DNA of 64,000 nt from QHXW01 sp035280425 (GCA_035280425.1 DATEFW010000032.1:1-64000), one strand, 5' to 3'. Numbered from the stretch's first letter, positions 8,511 through 17,820 are shown. The notes: generated by a model from the letters alone, not told the origin. Program-made: numbers and translations.

Positions 8511-10571
8511 GTGAAAAAAATTACCGTTGCCCTGCTGTTAACGTGGCAACTATTACATGCCGACGTGGCTCACATCCGGGTGGTTAATGCGGCATCCTTC
8601 TTAGAAGACAAGACGCTGGCCCCGGGGTCAATCATTTCTATTCTGGGCTCAAATTTAACAAATACGACGGCTGCGGCAGCGGATCTCTCCAATTTGCCGA
8701 CCACGCTCGGTGGGGTGACGGTAAAGATCGGGAACACGTCGCTGGTGTTGTTTTATGTTTCGCCCAGGCAGGTGAACGCGCGGATCGATCCTTCGATTGC
8801 GACGGGCGCGGCGACGTTGACGCTGACCTCGCCGACCGGAACGTTCACAAAGAACATCACGCTGGGCACATCGACGCCGGGAATCTTTTCGCTGGAAGGG
8901 AGCGGGACGCGTGACGGCGCCATTCAGAACGCCGTGACGTTTGCGCTGCAACCGTTCAGTGTGACGACGGCGGGGAACCCAACCTATCTTGCGATTTACA
9001 CAACGGGTCTGGATCTTTCGACGGCACCGACGGTCACGATCGGCGGCGTGCAGGTGACGGTGCAGTTTTATGGCGACGCGCCATGCTGCCCGGGGCTTCA
9101 GCAGATCAACGTGCAACTTTCGTCGCAGCTGGCGGGTGCGGGCCGCGTGGAAGTCTCGATCACGGCGGGCGGGAAGACCAGCAACATTGTCGAAGTCGTG
9201 ATCCTGCCGAATAAGGGCCATGGCGACGATCCTCCGAAGAACGATCACGCCAAAAGAAACCGCGAGATCGCGGGGCTGGCGTACATTCCGGGAACGAGCC
9301 TGGCGCTGTTAACGGATGAAAACGACGATGTGGTGCGGGTGATCGACATTCAGGCGCGCAAGGTGACGAAGACGATCGCGCTGACGAGCGGGGCCGGGCC
9401 GACTGCGGCTGCGGTGACGGCAGACGGAAAGCTGGCGGTGGTGGCGGAGCGATCGAGCGGCAAGGCGGCCATTCTGGATCTTGCGGCGTTCAACCTGATC
9501 ACGGAAGTTGCGGTGGGCGGCGGGCCGTCGAGCGTCAGCATCAACGGGACGGTCGCGGCGGTTGCCAACCAGGACAGCGATAACGTTTCGGTGATCGACC
9601 TGACTAGCAACACGGTTGCCGGGACGGTGGACGTCGGACGCGGTCCGCGCGGCGTCAGTATCGATTCCGCGAACAACAAAGCTTATGTGACCAACCAGGA
9701 TGCAGGCACGGTGAGCGTCATCGATATGACGAACCTCGCGGCCGCGTCGACGACGATACCGCTTGACGCGAATGCACGGCCGGCGGCGATCGGAGTGATT
9801 CCTTCGCTGGGCCTGGCGGCGATCACGGAGCCGAGCGGCGGGAGCAACGGCAAGGTGCTGATCCTGAATCTGACCACCGGAACATTTACGAGCATTGCGG
9901 TAAATCCGGATCGCAGCGGCGGCTCGAGCGACCTGGCGATTTGGAACACCACGGTGTATTTTGCCAACCAGTCCGGCGGCTCGGTAACGATCGCGCCGAT
10001 CGCGGTAGACGGCAGCGGCAACGTGACGTTCACAACCGCGACGGTGAAGGCCGACATCGGCGCGCGGGCGCTGACGGTGGACACGCAAGACAAGCTGCTG
10101 CTGGTGACCAGCGAAGGCAGCGGAGATATCGTAATTATCGACCTGACGACGAACACCGTGGTGGGCCGCATCGACGCCGTGCGCTCCGAAGACGAGTCGG
10201 AGGGCGAGGATGTGGACAATCATGACGACCACAATCAGGCGGCCAACGCCCCGGCGGTGACGGGGCTGAATCCGACCAGCGGCGCTGCGGGGACGACGAT
10301 TGCATTGACTATTACCGGCACCAAGCTGACCGGGGCAACAGAAGTGGAATTGGACACGCCGTCAAGTATGGAGATGGGGCACGGATCATCGGGCGGCGAC
10401 GACAGCATCAAAGTCACCGGCGTCACGGTGAACGCCGCCGGCACCCAGATTACTTGCAACGTGCAGATTTCCGCGAGCGCTGCGAAGGGAGCGCGCGTGG
10501 TTCGCGTGCAGACACCCGGCGGAGAAAGCAGCAAGATGCCGTCCGCCGCGAATACGTTTACCATCAACTGA
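8511..10571 (+). CDS. Secreted TIGR03437-domain protein with YVTN beta-propeller and IPT/TIG domain
   Basis: A 686-residue exported protein. A signal peptide (residues 1-18) leads into the TIGR03437-type domain, with its signature of a NAASF motif, APGSIISILGSNL, LPTTLGGVTV and FYVSPRQVN (to about residue 232). After an acidic/basic linker comes a beta-propeller of YVTN/YncE-like repeats (about residues 250-565; for example VAVGGGPSSVSINGTVAAVA, NKAYVTNQDAGTVSVID). A second acidic linker (about 560-580) precedes a C-terminal IPT/TIG immunoglobulin-like domain (VTGLNPTSGAAGTTIALTI). TIGR03437 proteins are abundant in Solibacter-type acidobacteria. The start is GTG, chosen because GGAGG sits seven bases upstream and the signal peptide begins there. 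The role is unknown; surface recognition or scaffolding is a guess. Confidence 0.88.
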   Translation: MKKITVALLLTWQLLHADVAHIRVVNAASFLEDKTLAPGSIISILGSNLTNTTAAAADLSNLPTTLGGVTVKIGNTSLVLFYVSPRQVNARIDPSIATGAATLTLTSPTGTFTKNITLGTSTPGIFSLEGSGTRDGAIQNAVTFALQPFSVTTAGNPTYLAIYTTGLDLSTAPTVTIGGVQVTVQFYGDAPCCPGLQQINVQLSSQLAGAGRVEVSITAGGKTSNIVEVVILPNKGHGDDPPKNDHAKRNREIAGLAYIPGTSLALLTDENDDVVRVIDIQARKVTKTIALTSGAGPTAAAVTADGKLAVVAERSSGKAAILDLAAFNLITEVAVGGGPSSVSINGTVAAVANQDSDNVSVIDLTSNTVAGTVDVGRGPRGVSIDSANNKAYVTNQDAGTVSVIDMTNLAAASTTIPLDANARPAAIGVIPSLGLAAITEPSGGSNGKVLILNLTTGTFTSIAVNPDRSGGSSDLAIWNTTVYFANQSGGSVTIAPIAVDGSGNVTFTTATVKADIGARALTVDTQDKLLLVTSEGSGDIVIIDLTTNTVVGRIDAVRSEDESEGEDVDNHDDHNQAANAPAVTGLNPTSGAAGTTIALTITGTKLTGATEVELDTPSSMEMGHGSSGGDDSIKVTGVTVNAAGTQITCNVQISASAAKGARVVRVQTPGGESSKMPSAANTFTIN

Positions 10572-10694
10572 GCCGAGAAGGAACACTGGCAGACAGCAGC
10601 TCCTGATTGCGGCCGGCGGCGCTCGAGAAGGCATCGCCGGCCGCGAGAAGGACGGTTTGGACGCAAGTGTTGGCGCGCTCGCGGGCCGCAAGGA

Positions 10695-10880
10695 TCAGTG
10701 TTCGGAACCGGTCCCGGCGACCGCCTCTCCGGGGTTCGTCCATCGGAGCAGCAGATCTACGAACTTTGTCAGCTCTTCTTCCGGCAACCTGCGTATGTGT
10801 TTTGATATGTCTGCCGCGCTGATTTCCCCGGAGCGCAATTGTTTCAGTAACTCTTCTGCGGTCACACCAGTATTCAGCAT
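10695..10880 (-). CDS. Small acidic/basic helical protein (61 aa)
   Basis: A 61-residue frame, MLNTGVTAEELLKQLRSGEI then SAADISKHIRRLPEEELTKF, predicted to be almost entirely helical. Its ATG overlaps the stop of the preceding small gene (ATGCTGA), the classic arrangement of translational coupling. I recognise no family. Helical bundles of this size paired with a second small charged protein could be a regulator pair or an antitoxin-like module, but nothing proves either. Confidence 0.5.
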   Translation of the reverse strand: MLNTGVTAEELLKQLRSGEISAADISKHIRRLPEEELTKFVDLLLRWTNPGEAVAGTGSEH

Positions 10881-11053
10881 CCATGCTCCTCGAGGTGATG
10901 CTTAAGAGCCTCACGCGCCGCTCGCCACGCTCTTAGCGCATCGGCGGTGCTCGATTCATCTCTGGTTTGAAGGGTTCGTTTGATGGCGTCCCGCACGCCG
11001 GCCAGGAGGCGTTCCCGTTCTTCGCATTCGCGGGGCGTCCCGTTGCTTTCCAT
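10874..11053 (-). CDS. Small charged helical protein (59 aa), coupled to the next small gene
   Basis: A frame from the ATG at 11053 to the TGA at 10876-10874. The product begins MESNGTPRECEERERLLAGV and continues with RTLQTRDESSTADALRAWRA, a highly charged, probably coiled helix. The stop overlaps the start of the 61-residue gene, so the two probably form a bicistronic unit. The family is unknown. The rest of the stretch to the next gene (11054-11262) shows only a GATCTG-ACC-CAGATC hairpin at 11192-11206, without a T-tract. Confidence 0.45.
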   Translation of the reverse strand: MESNGTPRECEERERLLAGVRDAIKRTLQTRDESSTADALRAWRAAREALKHHLEEHGC

Positions 11054-11262
11054 GCGTCGAAGGCCGGGTGGCCGTCAGGGGTCTAGAACAATCGGGCGCG
11101 TTCCGGCCACCACCCAGTTCGGAATTATAGAGCAACTGGATCTATACATCTGTAGTAAACCGTACAATGCCTGACTTTCTTTTGAGAACCTGATCTGACC
11201 CAGATCTCTGTGAGCGGACGGGCGATGTGCGCTGCCCGCGCTGTGCCACTATATATGAATAC

Positions 11263-12432
11263 ATGCCACCTTTTCGAGGAGTCGATTACCTGCTCGTCGA
11301 CTCTCTGTTCAACGAACAGGAGCTGCTGGTGCGGCAGACGGCGCGCCAGTTCGTCGACGAGCGCGTGATGCCGCTGGTGCGCGATTGTTTTCGCGACGCG
11401 CGATTTCCGGCGGAGCTGATTCCGGAACTGGCGCGGCTGGGGTTTCTGGGCGCGAATCTCGAAGGCTACGGCTGCGCCGGAATGTCGAACGTCGAGTACG
11501 GGCTGATCATGCAGGAGCTCGAGCGCGGTGATTCCGGACTGCGCAGTTTCGTTTCCGTGCAGGGAGCGCTGGTGATGTATCCTATCCTGACTTACGGATC
11601 GGAAGAGCAGAAGCAGAAATGGCTGCCGCGTTTGCAATCGGGAGAAGCGATCGGCTGTTTCGGGCTGACCGAGCCCGGGTTCGGGTCAAATCCCGCCGGG
11701 ATGAAAACCACGGCTAAACGCCAGGGCGATTGCTGGGTGCTCAACGGCGAAAAAACCTGGATCACCAACGGCACGCCGGCGCAGGTGGCGATCGTATGGG
11801 CGCGCGCGGAGGACGGCATCCGCGGTTTTCTGGTCGAAAAGGGGACGCCGGGATACACGACATCGGATATTCACGGGAAATGGTCGATGCGGGCATCGGT
11901 GACGTCCAGCCTGGCGCTGGCGGATTGCCGCGTTCCGGCATCGAACATGCTGCCGGGGGCGAAGGGCTTGAAAGGGCCGCTTGCGTGCCTGTCGCAGGCG
12001 CGATACGGAATCGGCTGGGGCGTGATCGGCGCAGCGATGGATTGCTACGAAACCGCGCGGCAATATTCCATCGTGCGCAAGCAGTTTGACGAGCGGCCGA
12101 TCGCCTCGCACCAGCTCGTGCAGGAAAAACTGGCGTGGATGATCACCGAAATCACCAAGGCGCAACTGCTGGCCGTGCACGCCGGGCGGTTGAAAGACCA
12201 GGGCAAGATCGAGCCCGCGCACATATCCATGCTGAAACGGAATAACGTGGCGATCGCGCTTGAATGCGCGCGCCTGAGCCGCGATCTGCTGGGCGCCAAC
12301 GGAATCACCGACGAATATCCCATCATGCGCCATCTGTGCAATCTGGAAACCGTCAAGACATATGAAGGAACCGACCACATCCACGCCCTGGTTATCGGCG
12401 AACGGGTCACCGGCATCGCCGCCTACCGGTAG
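11263..12432 (+). CDS. gcdH: Glutaryl-CoA dehydrogenase-type acyl-CoA dehydrogenase
   Basis: A flavin (FAD) enzyme of 389 residues from the ATG at 11263; a longer frame reaches 11227, but those 12 extra residues do not match the family. It has the acyl-CoA dehydrogenase fold: N-terminal helices, the FAD-binding beta segment (GCFGLTEPGFGSNPAGM), and the C-terminal helical domain. The stretch ERGDSGLRSFVSVQGALVMY matches the substrate-binding region of glutaryl-CoA dehydrogenases, and the catalytic base is the glutamate of YEGTDHIHALVIG (residue 368, equivalent to human Glu370). The family oxidises and decarboxylates glutaryl-CoA to crotonyl-CoA in lysine, tryptophan or benzoate breakdown. No other genes of that route are adjacent. 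Confidence 0.88.
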   Translation: MPPFRGVDYLLVDSLFNEQELLVRQTARQFVDERVMPLVRDCFRDARFPAELIPELARLGFLGANLEGYGCAGMSNVEYGLIMQELERGDSGLRSFVSVQGALVMYPILTYGSEEQKQKWLPRLQSGEAIGCFGLTEPGFGSNPAGMKTTAKRQGDCWVLNGEKTWITNGTPAQVAIVWARAEDGIRGFLVEKGTPGYTTSDIHGKWSMRASVTSSLALADCRVPASNMLPGAKGLKGPLACLSQARYGIGWGVIGAAMDCYETARQYSIVRKQFDERPIASHQLVQEKLAWMITEITKAQLLAVHAGRLKDQGKIEPAHISMLKRNNVAIALECARLSRDLLGANGITDEYPIMRHLCNLETVKTYEGTDHIHALVIGERVTGIAAYR

Positions 12433-14500
12433 CGCGCTCCTCACGGGCGAACCGGCCGCGGGGAGAGTACCGGCGCGCGGAGTTTCGCTCGCGGTGTACG
12501 CACTGACGATTTTTGCGAGCGCGTTCCTGCTATTCGAAATCGAGCCGATGATCGCCAAGCTGGTGCTGCCGTGGTTCGGCGGATCGGCGGAAGTCTGGAC
12601 CACGTGCCTGCTTTTCTTCCAGGTCGTGCTGCTCGGTGGTTATCTTTATGCGCACTTGTCCGCGCAGATGCTCGAACCGCGCGCGCAGGTCTGGCTGCAT
12701 TTGGCGCTGCTGGCAGTAAGTCTTCTAGTGCTGCCGGTGATTCCGAATCCCGCTTGGAAGCCGGCGGGTCCCGAAGATCCCTCATGGCGCATCCTGGGCC
12801 TGCTGGCGGTGACGCTGGGGCTGCCGTACCTGGCGCTTTCGGCCACCAGCCCGCTGCTGCAAACCTGGTACGCGCGCACGCATGAGCGGGCATTGCCGTA
12901 CCGGCTGTTTGCGCTCTCGAACGCCGGATCGATGCTGGCGCTGGTGAGTTATCCGGTGCTGGTCGAACCGGTATTTGCGACCAGGCTCCAGGCCCGGGGA
13001 TGGTCGGCGGGATACGTGGCGTTCGTGCTGGTGTGCGGCTGGGTGACATGGAGCGCGCGAACCGGTGACAAGCTCGCGGCGACCGGCGACACCGATCCGG
13101 ACGATGCCGCACCCGGCTGGAAACAGCAATTGATGTGGCTGGCGCTGGCTGGTTGCGGATCCACGCTGTTACTGGCGGTGACGAATCATCTTACGCAGAA
13201 TGTGGCGTCCATACCATTTCTTTGGGTGTTGCCGCTAGCGCTTTACTTGCTGAGTTTCATTTTGTGTTTTGAAGGACGCGGCTGGTATTGGCGCGGCTTT
13301 TACTTGAAACTCGCGGTGGTGGCGCTCGCCGGGATGGCGTACGCGCTGGGCGAAGATTTTCTGAATCTCGGGCTGCGCGCGCTGGTCCCGCTTTATGCAG
13401 CCGGGCTGTTTATCTGCTGCATGGTTTGTCATGGCGAGCTGGCGCGCCTGAAGCCGTCGCACCGTCATTTGACCGCGTTTTACCTGATGGTCGCGGTCGG
13501 CGGCGCGGCCGGGGGCGTGCTGGTGGGACTCGTCGCGCCCCATCTGTTCCGCGGATATTTCGAGCTGCAGATCGCCATGGCCGGATGCGCGTTTCTAATC
13601 GCCATGGTGCTGCGCCCGCTGGGCAAGCTGGCCTGGTACGGCGCGCTCGCCGCGGCCCTGGTTCTCACCGGCTATCTCGGCTACCAGGTAAATCAGTTCG
13701 AGCACGGATCGCGCCTGCTGGTTCGTAATTTTTACGGCGCGCTCCGTGTAAACGACGAGGGCGATGGCGTAGAGGAAGCGCACATTCGCAAACTCACGCA
13801 CGGCACCATCAACCATGGCGAAGAGTTCATGGATGACGCACGCCATTTACAGCCGACGACGTACTACGGTTACAAAACGGGCATCGGCCTTGCGATCCAG
13901 GAAGCCCAGCGGCGTTTGGGCTTGCGGGTGGGCGTGATCGGGCTCGGAACCGGCACGCTGGCCGCTTATGGGCGGCCGGGCGACGTGTTCCGCATGTACG
14001 AAATCAATCCGCTGGTGATTTCGATCGCCAAAACGCAGTTCCGCTTCGTTCCGGAATCGAAGGCCAAGGTCGAGCTGGTACTGGGCGATGCCAGGTTGTC
14101 GCTCGAGCGTGAGCCGCCCCAGGGTTATGACGTGCTGGCGGTGGACGCGTTTTCGAGCGATGCGATTCCCGTGCACCTGCTCACGCGCGAAGCTTTCGCG
14201 CTCTACTTCCGGCATTTGAACCCCGGCGGCGTGCTGGCGGTGCATGTTTCGAACAAGCACTTGAATCTTGCGCCGGTGGTCGGCATGGCCGCGAGTGCGT
14301 TCGGCAAGCGCGCAGTTGTAATCGATACCAACGACGACGACGACAACGCCGTCTTCGGCGCCACCTGGGTGCTGGTTTCCAGCCGCGCCGGGTTTTTCGA
14401 TTATCCGTTCATACGCAGCGCCGCCACGCCCGTAAAGCCCCTGCCGCACCTACGCATGTGGACCGACGATTACAGCAATCTGTTTCAGATATTGAAGTAA
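12362..14500 (+). CDS. Membrane-fused spermidine synthase-like protein
   Basis: The frame opens at an ATG at 12362, inside the end of gcdH (71-base overlap). The first about 40 residues look non-conserved, so the true start may be a GTG further in. About residues 40-455 form a multi-spanning membrane region (LAVYALTIFASAFLLFEIEP onward, roughly ten to twelve segments). The C-terminal 230 residues form a Rossmann methyltransferase/spermidine synthase-like domain: VGVIGLGTGTLAAYG for nucleotide binding, an acidic MYEINP strand end, VLGDARLSLE, and DVLAVDAFSSDAIPVHLLT. Such fused proteins are annotated as MFS/spermidine synthase fusions. Because classical polyamine-binding residues are poorly conserved in this group, polyamine synthesis should not be assumed. 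Confidence 0.8.
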   Translation: MKEPTTSTPWLSANGSPASPPTGSALLTGEPAAGRVPARGVSLAVYALTIFASAFLLFEIEPMIAKLVLPWFGGSAEVWTTCLLFFQVVLLGGYLYAHLSAQMLEPRAQVWLHLALLAVSLLVLPVIPNPAWKPAGPEDPSWRILGLLAVTLGLPYLALSATSPLLQTWYARTHERALPYRLFALSNAGSMLALVSYPVLVEPVFATRLQARGWSAGYVAFVLVCGWVTWSARTGDKLAATGDTDPDDAAPGWKQQLMWLALAGCGSTLLLAVTNHLTQNVASIPFLWVLPLALYLLSFILCFEGRGWYWRGFYLKLAVVALAGMAYALGEDFLNLGLRALVPLYAAGLFICCMVCHGELARLKPSHRHLTAFYLMVAVGGAAGGVLVGLVAPHLFRGYFELQIAMAGCAFLIAMVLRPLGKLAWYGALAAALVLTGYLGYQVNQFEHGSRLLVRNFYGALRVNDEGDGVEEAHIRKLTHGTINHGEEFMDDARHLQPTTYYGYKTGIGLAIQEAQRRLGLRVGVIGLGTGTLAAYGRPGDVFRMYEINPLVISIAKTQFRFVPESKAKVELVLGDARLSLEREPPQGYDVLAVDAFSSDAIPVHLLTREAFALYFRHLNPGGVLAVHVSNKHLNLAPVVGMAASAFGKRAVVIDTNDDDDNAVFGATWVLVSSRAGFFDYPFIRSAATPVKPLPHLRMWTDDYSNLFQILK

Positions 14501-14607
14501 GCCCCAGGTTTTCCCGCGAGCGTTAGCAATCTCATAACTTTTGGGATTAAACCGTTCGGGAACTTCCCTTTTCCCGGCACGCGCCGCACACTAAAAGAAG
14601 GTTTCTT

Positions 14608-15126
14608 ATGCGCCCGATTCCCCTGCTCTCGATTTCCGTCGTTCTCTTCGCCGCGTTCCCGGACAGCGTCCGCGCACAAGCCGTTACCGAATATGACGGC
14701 ATCGTGCATAAATCGGCCACGGTCGGGGGCAAAGCGCACCATATTACGGATGAAATCAACGGCATCTGGGGGAGCCTGGACAAGACTGCCAGAAAGGCGA
14801 CGGAGAATCCCGGTTCGCAACAGACAAATGCCCCGGCGAAAGCAACGCGGCACGCGGCGGTTCGATCCGGATCGGCCGCGCCGTCGTCCTCCCGGCGAGC
14901 CGGCCACGCATACGCAGACCCGCACCAGATCGCGCCAGGGATCAGCTACGACGAACTGGTGCAACGCTTCGGGCCGCCTGCGTTCGGGGTGGCCGCCGGC
15001 CCCGGCGCCGAAAGTCTGACTTACATGGCCAAAGGTGCGGCCATCGACGTCGATTTGCGAGACGGCAAGGTGGTCAAAGTTACCGCACCGAAGCCGCAGG
15101 AATCCGCGGCGGCCAATCCCCGGTAA
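14608..15126 (+). CDS. Secreted hypothetical protein with BamE/SmpA-like C-terminal segment
   Basis: A 172-residue protein with a signal peptide (to about residue 24, VRAQA), a low-complexity Ala/Ser/Arg linker (about 65-105), and a small C-terminal module (SYDELVQRFGPPAFGV, then LTYMAKGAAIDVDLRDGKVV). The C-terminal pattern of a helix, a GPP turn and two strands resembles BamE/SmpA-like domains of envelope proteins, but the match is weak. A run of Pro-Ser-Arg suggests a flexible periplasmic tether. Confidence 0.6.
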   Translation: MRPIPLLSISVVLFAAFPDSVRAQAVTEYDGIVHKSATVGGKAHHITDEINGIWGSLDKTARKATENPGSQQTNAPAKATRHAAVRSGSAAPSSSRRAGHAYADPHQIAPGISYDELVQRFGPPAFGVAAGPGAESLTYMAKGAAIDVDLRDGKVVKVTAPKPQESAAANPR

Positions 15127-15146
15127 GATACTCTCCCCGCGAATTT

Positions 15147-15174
15147 TTGCCCATACCGGCCCGGACGCTACAAT
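15147..15174 (+). promoter_or_regulatory. Predicted sigma70-type promoter of tRNA-Arg
   Basis: A TTGCCC (15147-15152) and a TACAAT (15169-15174) are separated by 16 bases and end 11 bases before the tRNA 5' end. Spacing and position fit a housekeeping promoter; the -35 box is weak. Confidence 0.45.
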
Positions 15175-15185
15175 GTAATTGTTCC

Positions 15186-15262
15186 GGGCACGTAGCTCAG
15201 ATGGATAGAGCGGTCGCCTCCTAAGCGACAGGTCGGCAGTTCGAATCTGCCCGTGCCTACCA
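15186..15262 (+). tRNA. tRNA-Arg (anticodon CCU)
   Basis: A full cloverleaf can be drawn. The acceptor arm GGGCACG pairs with CGTGCCT (first pair G-U) with discriminator A and an encoded CCA at 15260-15262. The D arm is GCTCAGATGGATAGAGC. The anticodon stem GTCGC/GCGAC encloses the loop CTCCTAA, giving anticodon CCT at 15220-15222, and the T arm is GGCAG-TTCGAAT-CTGCC. It reads AGG codons. The gene sits alone just upstream of lolA, with no sign of an integrated element at its 3' end. Confidence 0.97.
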
Positions 15263-15304
15263 TCAAACTTGAACGCTTCACGCTTACCGTGCGTCTACTG
15301 TTAC

Positions 15305-15934
15305 ATGGGCCGCCTTGCGCTCATGCTCGCTGCCGGTGCGCTGGCTTTTGCGGCCGATCCGGGTACCAATCGTATGCTGAAGGAGGTGGAACACCGCTAT
15401 AACCACGCGGAAACGCTGCAGGTGCGGTTCTCGGAAACCTATACGGCTCCGGGCCGCGCGCGCCGAACCGAAAGCGGTTTGCTTTCTCTTCGTAAGCCAG
15501 GGCGGATGCGCTGGGATTACACCGCGCCCGCCGGCAAGCTTTTCATTTCGGACGGGAAAAATCTCTATCTTTATGTTCCCGGCTCCGGCCAGGCGCAAAA
15601 AATGAAGCTCAAAGAAAGCGAGGATATGCGCGCTCCGCTGGCCTTCCTGCTGGGCAAACTGAACTTCGAAAAAGAGTTCCAGAACATTGAGACACGGCCT
15701 GAAGGAGACGCGACGCGCATTGTTGCCGAGCCGAAATCCGGCAGCTTGCCGTATTCTAAAGTCGAGTTCGTGGTCGCACCCGATTTCGAGATCCGCAAGC
15801 TGCACATCCTGGAACAGGATAACTCGGTGCTCGATTTTTCGTTCGCCGACGAAAAGGTGAATCCGCCGCTGGCGAGCAGCCTGTTTCAGTTTCATCCGCC
15901 GCCCGGCGTGGACGTGATCGAGGGCAGCCGGTAA
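15305..15934 (+). CDS. lolA: Outer-membrane lipoprotein carrier LolA-like protein
   Basis: A 209-residue periplasmic protein when started at the ATG at 15305, which gives a clean signal peptide (MGRLALMLAAGALAFAAD); an upstream TTG frame to 15269 would run into the tRNA. The body has the LolA half-barrel pattern: a helix with VEHRYNHAETLQVRFSETYT, the strand pair SGLLSLRKPGRMRWDYTAP, and the KLFISDGKNLYLYVPGSGQA segment that closes the lipid-binding pocket. LolA ferries lipoproteins across the periplasm to LolB. The gene ends two bases before gspF, so they are probably co-transcribed. Confidence 0.88.
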   Translation: MGRLALMLAAGALAFAADPGTNRMLKEVEHRYNHAETLQVRFSETYTAPGRARRTESGLLSLRKPGRMRWDYTAPAGKLFISDGKNLYLYVPGSGQAQKMKLKESEDMRAPLAFLLGKLNFEKEFQNIETRPEGDATRIVAEPKSGSLPYSKVEFVVAPDFEIRKLHILEQDNSVLDFSFADEKVNPPLASSLFQFHPPPGVDVIEGSR

Positions 15935-15936
15935 TC

Positions 15937-17154
15937 ATGTCCGACTGGGTATTGAAGTATGCCGACGCGCGCGGCGAAATCCACCAGCAGGTGGCGCAGG
16001 CCACTTCCGAGCAGGAAGTGCGCGAGCGCTTCGCCCAGCAGGGCTACCTGATTTATTCCATCCGCCCCCGGCGTGCCGCGCGCGGGCTCTCGACCGAAGT
16101 CTCCCTGCTGGGCCGCCGCAAAAAGCTGAATCTCGAAAAATTCCTGATCTTCAACCAGCAATTCGTGACGCTGGTGCGCGCCGGCCTGCCGATTTTAAAA
16201 TCGCTCGACCTTTTGGCTGACCGCCTCACCGATCCGAAGCTGGGCACGCACATCAAAGCTGTCCGGGATGAAGTGCGGAAAGGCACGCTGCTTTCGGAAG
16301 CCTTTCGCATGCGCGGCGTGTTTCCGAAAATCTACGTGACCTCCGTAATGGCCGGTGAAAAAAGCGGCAGCCTGGCCGAAGTGCTCGACCGCTACATCGC
16401 TTATCAAAAGCTGGCGCTCGCGGTGCGCAAGAAAATTCTGGTCTCGCTGCTCTACCCTTCCGTGCTGATTTTTCTTGTGCTGTGCCTGATCGTGTTCCTG
16501 GTAACCTACGTGGTGCCGAACTTCGCGCAGCTCTATTCCAGCATGTCCGCGCAACTGCCCGCCATCACCCAGGTGCTGATTGCCGTCGGCACGACGGCAC
16601 GCAATTACGTGCTGGTGTTTTTCGTGGGGTTGATCGCCGCCGGTTTTCTGTTCCGCATGTGGTCCAGGCGGGAATCCGCGAAGGAAAAACTGGACGCCGT
16701 CAAAATGCGCACGCCGGTTCTGGGCGATATCTGGCTCAAATATCAGGTCGCCCAGTTCTCGCGCGTCCTGAGCACGTTGCTCACCGGCGGCATCCCGCTC
16801 GTCCAGGGCCTCGAAACGGCATCGGATTCGCTCGGCACGGCGCTGCTGCGTCGCACGCTCGAAAAGGCCGGCAGGATGGTGCGCGAAGGCCAGGCGCTTT
16901 CGGGCGCGCTCACTTCCACCCGGATCTTTCCGCCGCTCGCCATCGACATGATCGAGGTCGGCGAATCCACCGGCGCGTTGCCCGTGATGCTGACCAGTGT
17001 GGCCGAATTCTATGAAGACGACGTGAACACCAAGATGACCGCCGCGCTTTCGCTGATCGAGCCGGCCATTATGATTTTCATGGGCATTTTCGTGGCCTTC
17101 GTGCTGATCGCGCTCTACCTGCCGATTTTTTCGCTCGCCGATACGATTCATTAG
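15937..17154 (+). CDS. gspF: Type IV pilus/type II secretion inner-membrane platform protein (PilC/GspF)
   Basis: A 405-residue protein with two T2SSF domains (about residues 65-190 and 265-390), each carrying the conserved helix pattern (FNQQFVTLVRAGLPILKSLD; YQVAQFSRVLSTLLTGGIPL). Three long hydrophobic segments are visible: 168-192, 215-240 and 372-395. The N-terminal 60 residues form the cytoplasmic motor-binding region. It anchors the assembly ATPase at the inner membrane. The matching ATPase and PilMNOP-like genes are 5.4 kb downstream, separated by DinB, ceramidase-like and kinase genes, so this is an unusually interrupted locus. Confidence 0.92.
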   Translation: MSDWVLKYADARGEIHQQVAQATSEQEVRERFAQQGYLIYSIRPRRAARGLSTEVSLLGRRKKLNLEKFLIFNQQFVTLVRAGLPILKSLDLLADRLTDPKLGTHIKAVRDEVRKGTLLSEAFRMRGVFPKIYVTSVMAGEKSGSLAEVLDRYIAYQKLALAVRKKILVSLLYPSVLIFLVLCLIVFLVTYVVPNFAQLYSSMSAQLPAITQVLIAVGTTARNYVLVFFVGLIAAGFLFRMWSRRESAKEKLDAVKMRTPVLGDIWLKYQVAQFSRVLSTLLTGGIPLVQGLETASDSLGTALLRRTLEKAGRMVREGQALSGALTSTRIFPPLAIDMIEVGESTGALPVMLTSVAEFYEDDVNTKMTAALSLIEPAIMIFMGIFVAFVLIALYLPIFSLADTIH

Positions 17155-17262
17155 AACTGCTCTGCCAGTTGTGAATAAACCGGGCGCGTTGAATCCATCA
17201 GTTCCGGATTGCATCTAAACTGGAGTTTTCGCAGCCTGTCAAACCAAATTAGGAGATCGATC

Positions 17263-17820
17263 ATGAACTATTACGGATCCAAAGACCTCGCCGAAAGCTT
17301 CCGCACGGTGCGGAAGAACACCATCGCCATCGCCGAGGACATTCCGGAAGATCGCTACAGTTTCCGTGCGGCGCCCGAGACGCGCACGGTGGCGCAGTTG
17401 TTGTATCACATTGCCGCAGTACCGGCCGTGCAGGAGCAAGTCCATGCCATTGAGCGCCGTACCACGCTAGAGGGGTTCGATTTTCCCGCATGGGTCCGGC
17501 GGCTCTCCGCAGAGGAGCAGCAGCCGCGCACCAAGGCGCAAATCATCGCGCTGCTGCACGAAAACGGCGAGCGCTGGGCCAAGTGGCTGGAGCAGCAGTC
17601 CGACGAGTTCCTTGCCGAGCGAGTCACGTATCCCGCGGCCATGAAACTTCCCAGCAAGTCGCGCTTCGAGATGTTCCTGGGGGTCAAAGAGCATGAGATG
17701 CATCATCGGGGTCAGCTCATGCAGATGGAGCGGATGCTCGGGATCGTGCCGCATCTGACTCGCCAGATGCAGGAGCGAATGGCGGCGGCCACCGGCGGCC
17801 GTTCCGCGGCGTCTTCGTAG
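17263..17820 (+). CDS. DinB-family metal-binding helical-bundle protein
   Basis: A 185-residue protein starting at the ATG at 17263, preceded by AGGAGATCGATC. A frame extends to 17209 but lacks a ribosome-binding site there. The four-helix DinB/YfiT fold is indicated by FRAAPETRTVAQLLYHIAAV near residue 40, with a metal-ligand histidine, and the later motif VKEHEMHHRGQLMQMERMLG with paired histidines. Family members bind a divalent metal and include thiol transferases such as bacillithiol-dependent enzymes. The specific reaction is not known here. Confidence 0.86.
   Translation: MNYYGSKDLAESFRTVRKNTIAIAEDIPEDRYSFRAAPETRTVAQLLYHIAAVPAVQEQVHAIERRTTLEGFDFPAWVRRLSAEEQQPRTKAQIIALLHENGERWAKWLEQQSDEFLAERVTYPAAMKLPSKSRFEMFLGVKEHEMHHRGQLMQMERMLGIVPHLTRQMQERMAAATGGRSAASS

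Noticed and set aside
15186..15262. tRNA-Arg as an integration site of a mobile element
   Set aside because: No integrase, no direct repeat of the tRNA 3' end, and the downstream gene is the housekeeping gene lolA.
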